From Embleya scabrispora DSM 41855 (lineage in GTDB: Bacteria; Actinomycetota; Actinomycetes; Streptomycetales; Streptomycetaceae): DNA of 64,000 nucleotides. The position numbers were made by a program, and so were the translations under genes. Under the pieces are notes generated by a model. That model ran no database searches. It saw nothing but the letters and a program-made list of their open reading frames with translations, and had not been told where the DNA came from. Positions 38,632 through 48,186 of the stretch are shown here, piece by piece. The first letter of the stretch is position 1. Each line of letters begins with the position of its first letter. The stretch lies in NCBI RefSeq assembly GCF_000372745.1, contig NZ_KB889675.1, forward strand, positions 348,587 through 412,586, in the 5' to 3' direction.

Positions 38632-40605
38632 GTGGACAGGGGTCACGGGGCGGCCGATGGGGCCTACGCGGGTTACGGCGCGTGGCGCGCACGGCAGGAG
38701 ACCCTGGTCGGCCTGATCGACCGGCTCACGCCGATCGTGGCCGGACTGCGGATCGGTGCGGGCGTCAAGAAGTTGGACTCGTTGAAGCAGCGGGCCGCGT
38801 CCGAGGCGTTCAAGGTGATGATCGTCGGCGAGTTCAAGCGCGGCAAGAGCACGGTGATCAACTCGATGCTCGGCGAGAAGGTGCTGCCCTCCTTCGCGCG
38901 TCCGTGTACGGCGATCATCAACGAGGTGACGTGGGGTGACACCCGCTCGGCGCTGATCTATCCGCTGGAAGCGGACGGCACGCCGGGCGATCCGCTGACC
39001 GTCGGCGTGGACGAGATCGCCGACTACGTCACGATCGGCGCGGACGACGACAACACCCCGAACCCGTACGAGCGGGCGGTGGTGCGCTGGCCGCTCGAAC
39101 TGTGCCGCAACGGCGTCGTGGTGGTCGACTCGCCGGGCCTCAACGAGGCTCCCGAGCGTGAGAAGGTCACCCTGAACTACCTCGAACAGGCCGACGTGCT
39201 GGTGTTCGTGGTGGACTGCCAGGCCGCGATGTCGCGCAGCGAACAGCTCTTCCTGGACGTGCACGTCAAGGCGCGCGGGCACGAGGACGTGTTCTACGTC
39301 GGCAACAAGATCAACCTGGTCGAGGAGGAGGAGCGCGAGGACGTGCAGCGGGAGATCCGCAAGCGCCTCTCGCCCTACCTCTCCCGCCCGGACCGGGTCT
39401 TCTTCGTCAACGCCCGGGCCGCGCTGACCGGCCGGCAGAAGGGCGACCCGGACCTGCTGGCGGGCTCCGGAATGCCCGAACTCGAGCGTGGTCTGGAGGA
39501 CTTCCTGACCCGCGAGCGCGGTCGGGCCAAGATCCTGTCGCCCGCGCGGGAACTCAAGTACCTGCTGATCGAGGCGCGCGAGCAGATCGACCGCAAGGAG
39601 GCGCTCCTGACCCAGGACGTCGAGGAGCTGCGGGCCACCTACGAACGGGTCCAGGGTCCGCTGACCCGGCTGGAGCAGAATCGGCGGGTGATCGTCGCGC
39701 AGATGGAGGAGCACCTGCGCGAGACCCGCGGCGAGGTGGAGGCCGCGACCCGGCGGTTCATGGAGCGGGTCGCCGCGAACATCCCGAACTGGGCGCAGGA
39801 GTACGACCCGAGCAACACCATCGGCGCCAATCCGTTCAACGCCCGGGAGAAGATGGAGGCGGCGGTCAAGGAGATCACCGACCACCTCTCCGGACGGGTC
39901 CAGGTCGAGTTCGCGCAGTGGCAGGAGAACGAGCTCAAGCCGCTCGTCGCACGTCGCGTCGAGGACATGGAGCGGATGATCGACGACGACGTGAAGCAGT
40001 TCGTCACCCGCATCGACGAGATCCGCGCATCGCTCACCGCCGGCCCGGTCGGCACCGACGAGGACGGCAAACCCTCGACGCCGATCGAGCGGCTGCTCGC
40101 GGACGCGGTCAGCTTCGTGCTCGACCCGGCGACCGCGGTCTCCGGCGGCAAGTTCAACCTCAGGTCGATGCTCACCGCCCTGCTGCCGCAGATCGCGGTC
40201 GGCACGGCGGCCTTCCTGGTCGGCCTGGGCCCGTTCGTGATCCTCGGCGCGGTGCTCGGCTCGACCGTGTTCAAGGGCGCGCTGCAGTTGAACAAGGCCA
40301 ACCGCCGGCTCAAGGAACAGGTCGCCGAGCAGGTCCAGGTGGAACTGCGCAACCAGGCCGACACCGACGTGACCAACCTGGGCGAAGAGGTGGTCAAGCA
40401 ACTCCGCAAGATGCGCGACGCGATCGCCCAGGGCCTGGACGCGGAAATCAAGTCGATCCGCGACGAGGTGGGCGCAGCCCTACGCACGAAGGAACAGGGC
40501 GAGTCCGACGCGAAACGCGAAAGCACCGAAATGCGCCGCTACGCCCAAGAACTCAACCGAGTCGACGAGTCCCTGGCCGACCTGATCATGGACGTGGCAA
40601 TGTAA
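38632..40605 (+). CDS. Dynamin-like GTPase 3 with membrane paddle and altered G4 motif
   Basis: 657 aa. G1 GEFKRGKST at 66-74, switch region with the conserved Thr (RPCTAIINEV), G3 DSPG at 166-169, and G4 position GNKIN (224-228), where the usual Asp of NKxD is Asn. EEEERED follows. Coiled-coil rich region about 300-480, then a hydrophobic paddle at about 514-548 (AVGTAAFLVGLGPFVILGAVLG), then a final helix bundle. GTG start with GGGGAG 8 bases upstream. It follows GTPase 2 by 28 bases and closes the operon. Confidence 0.85.
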   Translation: MDRGHGAADGAYAGYGAWRARQETLVGLIDRLTPIVAGLRIGAGVKKLDSLKQRAASEAFKVMIVGEFKRGKSTVINSMLGEKVLPSFARPCTAIINEVTWGDTRSALIYPLEADGTPGDPLTVGVDEIADYVTIGADDDNTPNPYERAVVRWPLELCRNGVVVVDSPGLNEAPEREKVTLNYLEQADVLVFVVDCQAAMSRSEQLFLDVHVKARGHEDVFYVGNKINLVEEEEREDVQREIRKRLSPYLSRPDRVFFVNARAALTGRQKGDPDLLAGSGMPELERGLEDFLTRERGRAKILSPARELKYLLIEAREQIDRKEALLTQDVEELRATYERVQGPLTRLEQNRRVIVAQMEEHLRETRGEVEAATRRFMERVAANIPNWAQEYDPSNTIGANPFNAREKMEAAVKEITDHLSGRVQVEFAQWQENELKPLVARRVEDMERMIDDDVKQFVTRIDEIRASLTAGPVGTDEDGKPSTPIERLLADAVSFVLDPATAVSGGKFNLRSMLTALLPQIAVGTAAFLVGLGPFVILGAVLGSTVFKGALQLNKANRRLKEQVAEQVQVELRNQADTDVTNLGEEVVKQLRKMRDAIAQGLDAEIKSIRDEVGAALRTKEQGESDAKRESTEMRRYAQELNRVDESLADLIMDVAM

Positions 40606-40638
40606 CCGGCTTCCACCCCGGAACAGTCCGCACCCTCC

Positions 40639-40674
40639 GACGCCGGCTGAGCAAACACCGGCCCGGCCGGCGTC
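40639..40674. terminator. Inverted repeat between the GTPase operon and hemW
   Basis: GACGCCGG (40639-40646) and its complement CCGGCGTC (40667-40674) with a 20-nt spacer, 34 bases after the last GTPase stop and in the convergent gap with hemW. Weak, GC-rich and without a T run. Confidence 0.35.
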
Positions 40675-40731
40675 GAAGGCCACTCGGCCCGGCAGGCGAA
40701 GCAGCCCGGCCGGCGCTTGAGGCCAAGCCCG

Positions 40732-41967
40732 CTAGTCGACCAAATCCCGCACAACCGCATCAGCCAACAACCGCCCGCGCAGCGTAAGCACAACCCGATC
40801 CCCCGCAAGGGGCAAAAGCAGCCCGTCGACCACGGCCCGGTCCGCCGCCTTCCTCCCCACCTCCGTCAGGAGCGAGCGCGGGACGCCATCGGACAGCCGC
40901 AGTTCGAGCAGGATCCGCTCGACCCGCCGGTCCTCCGCGGTGAGCACCTCACGCGCCTGGGCGGGAGAGGTGTCCCCGGCCAGCCGCTGCGCGTACGCGG
41001 CCGGATGCCGGACGTTCCACCACCGCACGCCGCCCACGTGGCTGTGCGCGCCCGGCCCCGCGCCCCACCAGTCGGCGCCGGTCCAGTACAGCTCGTTGTG
41101 CCGGCAGCGTGCCGCGACGTCGGTCGCCCAGTTGGACACCTCGTACCAGCCGAGCCCCGCGGCGGTGAACGCCTCGTCCGCCATCAGGTATCGGTCCGCG
41201 AGCACGTCGTCGTCCGGCATCGGCAGTTCACCGCGCCGCACCCGGCCGGCCAGCCGCGTACCGTCCTCGACGATCAGCGCATACGCCGAGACGTGGTCGG
41301 GACGAGCGCCGAGCACCGCGTCCAGCGAGGCCCGCCAGTCCTCGTCGGACTCCCCCGGCGTGCCGTAGATCAGATCCAGGTTGACGTGCTCGAACCCGGC
41401 CGCCCGCGCGTCGGCCACGCACTGCTCCGGCCGCCCCGGGGTGTGCCTGCGGTCCAGGATCTGCAACACGTGCCTGCGCGCGCTCTGCATGCCGAACGAC
41501 AGCCGGTTGAAGCCACCCGCGAGCAGCGTGTCCAGATAGGCCGGATCCACCGACTCGGGGTTGGCCTCGGTGGTCACCTCGGCCCCGGCGGCCAGGCCGA
41601 ACTCGTCCCGGATCGCACCCAGGATCCGGGCCAGGTCCGCGGCCGGCAGCAGGGTGGGCGTGCCGCCGCCGAAGAACACCGTCTCCACCGGCCGGTCCAC
41701 CTCGCCCAGCAACCGCCGGGCCAGCCGGATCTCGGCGATCGCGTCGTCCGCGTAGGACCCCTGCGAGGCCGATCCGCCCAGCTCGGTCGCGGTGTAGGTG
41801 TTGAAGTCGCAGTAACCGCACCGCGACGCGCAGTAGGGCACATGCACGTAGAAGCCGAACGGGCGACTCGCGCCCGCGAACTCGGCCAGTGCGGACGCGG
41901 GCAGCGAACCGTCTTCGGGCACGGGCAGACCGTCGGGGGGTGCGGAGGGCATCCTCCCATTGTCCAC
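40732..41967 (-). CDS. hemW: Heme chaperone HemW (radical SAM, HemN-like)
   Basis: 411-aa radical SAM protein. The 4Fe-4S motif is YVHVPYCASRCGYCDFNTYT (CxxxCxxC). Further segments are FFGGGTPTLL, TTEANPES, LSFGMQSARRHVLQILDRRH and the C-terminal HemN domain (LYWTGADWWGAGPGAHSHVGG). HemW proteins bind heme rather than acting as coproporphyrinogen oxidase. The ATG at 41967 or the one five codons later may be used. Usually close to lepA and hrcA in actinobacteria, as here. Confidence 0.92.
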   Translation of the reverse strand: MDNGRMPSAPPDGLPVPEDGSLPASALAEFAGASRPFGFYVHVPYCASRCGYCDFNTYTATELGGSASQGSYADDAIAEIRLARRLLGEVDRPVETVFFGGGTPTLLPAADLARILGAIRDEFGLAAGAEVTTEANPESVDPAYLDTLLAGGFNRLSFGMQSARRHVLQILDRRHTPGRPEQCVADARAAGFEHVNLDLIYGTPGESDEDWRASLDAVLGARPDHVSAYALIVEDGTRLAGRVRRGELPMPDDDVLADRYLMADEAFTAAGLGWYEVSNWATDVAARCRHNELYWTGADWWGAGPGAHSHVGGVRWWNVRHPAAYAQRLAGDTSPAQAREVLTAEDRRVERILLELRLSDGVPRSLLTEVGRKAADRAVVDGLLLPLAGDRVVLTLRGRLLADAVVRDLVD

Positions 41968-42019
41968 GAGCCGGCGACCGGCCCGGCGGTTGCCCGATGC
42001 CCGCGGACCGGCCCCGGGC

Positions 42020-43876
<1,857 letters not shown>

Positions 43877-43890
43877 TGCGGCCTCCATGT

Positions 43891-43941
43891 CCTGAGGGAT
43901 GACACAGCCTGGGGAATGACACCGCCTGGGGAATGACAGCT
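43891..43941. repeat. Three tandem 17-bp repeats upstream of fadD
   Basis: Units CCTGAGGGATGACACAG, CCTGGGGAATGACACCG and CCTGGGGAATGACAGCT directly abut one another, ending 15 bases from the fadD start. They fall in the presumed 5' untranslated or promoter region. Confidence 0.7.
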
Positions 43942-44068
43942 CGGGCGGATGCGGGAAGTGGCGGCGATGCCGAGTACCCGTGTCGATACCCGTATCCACG
44001 GTGACGAGGGCCGGATATCGCCGACGGACGGAGCGCGGAACGTTCGGTATAGCGGGAGTAAAAGCAAA

Positions 44069-44100
44069 GCGGGTGCATCGGTTGTGCCCGATGCACCCGC
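44069..44100 (-). terminator. lepA terminator
   Basis: Perfect 13-bp stem GCGGGTGCATCGG with a 6-nt loop. On the minus strand it is followed by TTTGCTTTTAC. It lies about 190 bases past the lepA stop and upstream of fadD. Confidence 0.8.
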
Positions 44101-44289
44101 AACGTACGCCGCCGCAGGGCTACGCGGTAGTAGCTTCGCCCGGATCCGCCTGCGAATCGCGTCGCCACACCCGCTGTGCCCAGCCGCCGGCCCGGCGCCC
44201 ACCCGCGCCCCGGCCGGCCGTGTCCTACATCCCGCCGTGCTGTTTCCTGCTTCGCTGCTGCCTGCCGCTGCCGCCTACATGTTCGCCGG
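44101..44289. other. lepA 3' flank
   Basis: Part of a 413-base gap between fadD and lepA. Besides the 17-bp repeats and the terminator at 44069-44100 I see no gene or structured element here. Confidence 0.3.
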
Positions 44290-46143
44290 CTACTTCTTGC
44301 CGCCGCTGTCGTCGGTGGACAGCGCCGCGATGAACGCCTCCTGCGGCACCTCCACGCGGCCGACCATCTTCATCCGCTTCTTGCCTTCCTTCTGCTTTTC
44401 CAGCAGCTTGCGCTTGCGGCTGATGTCACCGCCGTAGCACTTGGCGAGCACGTCCTTACGGATGGCGCGGATGTTCTCGCGGGCGATCACCCGCGCACCG
44501 ACCGCGGCCTGGATCGGCACCTCGAACTGCTGACGCGGAATCAACTCGCGCAGCTTCTTGGTCATCTCGACGCCGTAGTTGTACGCCTTGTCCTTGTGCA
44601 CGATCGCGCTGAACGCGTCGACGGCCTCGCCCTGGAGCAGGATGTCGACCTTTACCAGCGCGGATTCCTGCTCGCCGGTGGTCTCGTAGTCGAGCGACGC
44701 GTAGCCGCGCGTCTTGGACTTGAGCGCGTCGAAGAAGTCGAACACGATCTCCGCGAGCGGCAGCGTGTAGCGCAGCTCGACCCGGTCCTCGGAGAGGTAG
44801 TCCATCCCGATCTGCACCCCGCGCCGGGTCTGGCACAGATCCATGATCGTGCCGATGTACTCGCTCGGCGCCAGGATCGTGGCCCGCACCACCGGCTCGT
44901 GCACCTCGGCCACCTTGCCGCCGGGGAATTCGCTCGGGTTGGTCACGGTGTGCTCGGTGCCGTCCTCCATGACGACGCGGTACACCACGCTGGGCGCGGT
45001 GGAGATCAGCTCCAGGTTGAACTCGCGCTCCAGCCGCTCCCGGACGATCTCCAGGTGCAGCAGGCCCAGGAACCCGCAGCGGAAACCGAATCCGAGCGCG
45101 ACCGAGGTCTCCGGCTCGTACACCAGCGCGGCGTCGTTGAGCTGGAGCTTGTCGAGCGCGTCGCGCAGCTCGGGGTAGTCCGACCCGTCCAGCGGATACA
45201 GGCCGGAGAACACCATCGGCTTGGGGTCCTTGTAACCCCCGAGCGCCTCGGTCGCGCCGTGGTGCAGGGAGGTGATCGTGTCACCGACCCGGGACTGCCG
45301 AACGTCCTTCACGCCGGTGATGATGTAGCCGACCTCGCCGACGCTCAGACCGTCGGACGGCTTGGGCTCGGGCGAGATGACCCCGATCTCCAGGAGCTCG
45401 TGGGTCACCCCCGTGGACATCATCTGGATCCGCTCGCGCTTCTTCAGGTCGCCGTCGATCACGCGGACGTAGGTGACCACACCCCGGTACGAGTCGTAGA
45501 CCGAGTCGAAGATCATCGCGCGGGCGGGCGCGTCCTTGACGCCGATCGGCGGCGGGACCAGGCGTACGCACTCGTCCAGCAGCTCCGGCACACCCACGCC
45601 GGTCTTGCCGGAGACCCTGAGCACATCCTCCGGGTCGCAGCCGATGATGTGCGCGAGTTCGGCCGCGTACTTCTCGGGCTGGGCGGCCGGCAGGTCGATC
45701 TTGTTCAGCACCGGGATGATCTGGAGGTCGTTCTCCAGGGCCAGATAGAGGTTGGCAAGCGTCTGCGCCTCGATCCCCTGTGCCGCGTCGACCAGGAGGA
45801 TCGCGCCCTCACAGGCCGCCAGCGATCGGGACACCTCGTACGTGAAGTCCACGTGTCCGGGGGTGTCGATCATGTTGAGGATGTGGATTTGGCCATCGGG
45901 GGCCGTCCACGGCAGCCGCACCGCCTGCGACTTGATGGTGATTCCGCGCTCACGCTCGATGTCCATGCGGTCGAGGTACTGCGCGCGCATCTGTCGCGCA
46001 TCGACCACACCGGTGATCTGAAGCATCCGGTCGGCGAGCGTCGACTTGCCGTGGTCGATGTGGGCGATGATGCAGAAGTTCCGGATCAGCGCCGGGTCGG
46101 TACGGCTGGGCTCCGGCACGTTCACTGGCGGGGTCGCGGGCAC
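44290..46143 (-). CDS. lepA: Elongation factor 4 (LepA)
   Basis: 617-aa translational GTPase that acts on stalled or back-translocating ribosomes. G1 [10 protein letters not shown]3 DTPGHVDF and G4 NKID are present, and the C-terminal LepA-specific domain ends in [25 protein letters not shown]. The start is a GTG at 46143 ([23 protein letters not shown]), matching the N-terminus of other actinobacterial LepA proteins. A 100-residue in-frame upstream extension runs through tandem repeats and is rejected. Confidence 0.95.
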   Translation of the reverse strand: MPATPPVNVPEPSRTDPALIRNFCIIAHIDHGKSTLADRMLQITGVVDARQMRAQYLDRMDIERERGITIKSQAVRLPWTAPDGQIHILNMIDTPGHVDFTYEVSRSLAACEGAILLVDAAQGIEAQTLANLYLALENDLQIIPVLNKIDLPAAQPEKYAAELAHIIGCDPEDVLRVSGKTGVGVPELLDECVRLVPPPIGVKDAPARAMIFDSVYDSYRGVVTYVRVIDGDLKKRERIQMMSTGVTHELLEIGVISPEPKPSDGLSVGEVGYIITGVKDVRQSRVGDTITSLHHGATEALGGYKDPKPMVFSGLYPLDGSDYPELRDALDKLQLNDAALVYEPETSVALGFGFRCGFLGLLHLEIVRERLEREFNLELISTAPSVVYRVVMEDGTEHTVTNPSEFPGGKVAEVHEPVVRATILAPSEYIGTIMDLCQTRRGVQIGMDYLSEDRVELRYTLPLAEIVFDFFDALKSKTRGYASLDYETTGEQESALVKVDILLQGEAVDAFSAIVHKDKAYNYGVEMTKKLRELIPRQQFEVPIQAAVGARVIARENIRAIRKDVLAKCYGGDISRKRKLLEKQKEGKKRMKMVGRVEVPQEAFIAALSTDDSGGKK

Positions 46144-46210
46144 GCGGGCTTCCAGATTCTCGATCGGGTGGACTGGCGAGGGCTTGCGAAGGGCTTGCGG
46201 TTTTGCGGTC

Positions 46211-46277
46211 CTGCGGTCTCGTGAGGCTCCTGCGGTCTCGCGGAGACCCTGCGGTCTCGCGGGGCCCTGCGGTCTCG
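46211..46277. repeat. Four tandem copies of an 18-19 bp unit upstream of lepA
   Basis: The core CTGCGGTCTCG occurs at 46211, 46230, 46249 and 46267, i.e. with periods of 19, 19 and 18 bases. The units diverge only in the last few bases. They lie in the 420-base gap between lepA and rpsT. Confidence 0.75.
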
Positions 46278-46433
46278 CGAAGATCCCGCAGGTGGCACGT
46301 GGGATCCGGGTGGGACCGCCGGTGTTCCCTACATCGTCCCATGCGGCACGGGTGAGCCGCGTTGGTGGAGCGGGCGAGGGCGGTTCGAGTCGCGTCCCGA
46401 GGGGGTTCGGGGGGTGGTGGGCCGTCCGGGTGT

Positions 46434-46461
46434 TTGTGGACCCGTTGATCACTGGTAATCT
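46434..46461 (+). promoter_or_regulatory. Candidate rpsT promoter
   Basis: TTGTGG (46434-46439), a 16-bp spacer and TAATCT (46456-46461), the best vegetative-type promoter in the gap before rpsT. It would give a leader of about 95 nt, in which S20 autoregulation could operate. Confidence 0.5.
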
Positions 46462-46563
46462 GATGGATCGCGTGTGGCGTACGTGTCTCTGCCACGCAAG
46501 TCAACGTCCGGACGGGCCCTCTCCCTGGATCGGATCCCGACCTAGTACTCAGAAGGCTCTTTC

Positions 46564-46830
46564 GTGGCGAACATCAAGTCCCAGATCAAGCGCAACAAGA
46601 CGAACGAGATTGCGCGTCAGCGCAACAAGGCCGTCAAGTCGGAGCTCAAGACCTTCGTGCGCAAGGCGCGCGAGGCGGCCGAGGCCGGCAACGTCGAGCA
46701 GGCCGAGGCGCTCACCCGCCTCGCGGCCCGCAAGCTCGACAAGGCCGTCAGCAAGGGTGTCATCCACAAGAACCAGGCCGCCAACAAGAAGTCGGCGCTG
46801 GAGAAGCGTGTCGCGACGGCCAAGGCCTGA
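46564..46830 (+). CDS. rpsT: 30S ribosomal protein S20
   Basis: 88-aa basic helical protein starting [28 protein letters not shown] and ending [15 protein letters not shown]. It binds 16S rRNA. GTG start with AGAAGG upstream. Divergent from lepA and convergent with holA, the usual actinobacterial arrangement. A strong terminator follows. Confidence 0.95.
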   Translation: MANIKSQIKRNKTNEIARQRNKAVKSELKTFVRKAREAAEAGNVEQAEALTRLAARKLDKAVSKGVIHKNQAANKKSALEKRVATAKA

Positions 46831-46883
46831 TTCGCGCATCCGCACCGTGTGACACCCGAGCGCTTGCGCTCGTAGTGACTTCG

Positions 46884-46920
46884 AAGGCGCCGTCCCCGGG
46901 ATTCCGGGGGCGGCGCCTTT
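46884..46920 (+). terminator. rpsT terminator
   Basis: 16-bp stem (one U-G pair) with a GATT loop, flanked by AA/TT and followed by TTTGTGG, 53 bases after the rpsT stop. It sits in the convergent gap with holA. Confidence 0.85.
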
Positions 46921-46971
46921 GTGGTGGGCGGCGCGCGTGTGGGGGGGATTGGGCCGTCCGGGGGCTCCGGG

Positions 46972-47961
46972 TCAGATGTTGCGGACCGTGGAGACCGTCA
47001 CGACGGCCTTCTCCAGTGCGTAGGCCGGGTCCGTACCGCCGCCCTTGACCGCCGCGTCGGCGTCGGCGACGGCGCACAAGGCCCGCACGATGCCGTCCGG
47101 GGTCCAGCCGCGCAGTTGTTGCCGCACCCGGTCCACCTTCCACGGCGGCATGCCCAGGTCGCGGGCCAGGTCGTTGGGCCGGGCATTGCGCGACGCCGCC
47201 CCGACCCGGGCGATCTGCCGCACGCTCTGCGCGAGCGCGCTGGTGACCATGACCGGCGCGACGCCGACCGACAGCGCCCAGCGCAACTGCTCCAGCGCCT
47301 CTGCGGTACGACCCTCGACGGTCTTGTCGGCGACGGTGAAGCTGGATGCCTCGGCGACCCCGCTGTAGTAGCGCGCGACCACTTCCTCGTCGACCACGCC
47401 GTCGGTGTCCGCCATCAACTGGCTGCACGCGGACGCCAATTCGCGCAGGTCGTTGCCGATCGCCTCGACCAGCGCGCGGCAGGCGTCCTCGGTGAGCGAG
47501 CGGCCCGCGACCCGGAACTCGGACCGGGCGAACGCGACCCGGTCGCCGACCTTGGTCACCTTGGGACACGTGACCTCTCGCACACCGACCTTGCGGACCG
47601 CGTCCAGCAGGTTCTTGCCCTTGGGCCCGCCCAGATGGGCGAGCACGAGCACGATTTCGTCGGCGGGATCGGCGATCAGCTTCTTGACCTCGCCGGCCAG
47701 GTCCGCCCCGAGGTCCTGCGCGGACCGGATCACGATGACCTTGCGCTCGCCGAACAACGACGGACTGGCCAACTCGGACAACATCCCCGCCTGCAGCGCG
47801 CCCGGTGCGAGGTCGCGCACATCGGCATCGGGGTCCTGCGCCCGCACGGCGCGCACCACCTCGCCGATCGCCCGATCCACCAGCAATTCCTCGGGCCCGA
47901 CGACAAGCGTCACAGGCGCGAGCGGGTCATCCTGCGTTCTCCTGGCCACCCGAGCAAGCAT
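46972..47961 (-). CDS. holA: DNA polymerase III subunit delta
   Basis: 329-aa clamp-loader subunit that opens the sliding clamp. Start MLARVARRTQDDPLAPVTLVVGPEELLVDRAIGEVV, the degenerate AAA+ core, and the C-terminal collar domain (DLARDLGMPPWKVDRVRQQLRGW) are typical of actinobacterial HolA. The start is the ATG at 47961; the preceding Pro/Arg-rich in-frame extension is rejected. Probably co-transcribed with comEC upstream. Confidence 0.9.
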   Translation of the reverse strand: MLARVARRTQDDPLAPVTLVVGPEELLVDRAIGEVVRAVRAQDPDADVRDLAPGALQAGMLSELASPSLFGERKVIVIRSAQDLGADLAGEVKKLIADPADEIVLVLAHLGGPKGKNLLDAVRKVGVREVTCPKVTKVGDRVAFARSEFRVAGRSLTEDACRALVEAIGNDLRELASACSQLMADTDGVVDEEVVARYYSGVAEASSFTVADKTVEGRTAEALEQLRWALSVGVAPVMVTSALAQSVRQIARVGAASRNARPNDLARDLGMPPWKVDRVRQQLRGWTPDGIVRALCAVADADAAVKGGGTDPAYALEKAVVTVSTVRNI

Positions 47962-48186
47962 CCCACGCCCAACAGACACACATCCCACGAGGGACGACGG
48001 ACGCGGGCGCTGCCGCGTCGATCCACACGACGCCGCTCGGCGGCGGGGGCGGAGTGGCGGCCGGGGCGGCGGCGGTGGCTTGGCGGCGACCGGGATGGCC
48101 GGGGGCAGCGGCCGGGGCGGCGGCGGCACGATCCGGGTGGGACCTACGCGATCGGGAGTGTGCAACCGCAGGCCGTGCGCGGCCGG

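Noticed and set aside
46144..46452. N-terminal extension of LepA
   Set aside because: Runs through tandem repeats and has no similarity to LepA; family N-terminus matches the GTG at 46143.
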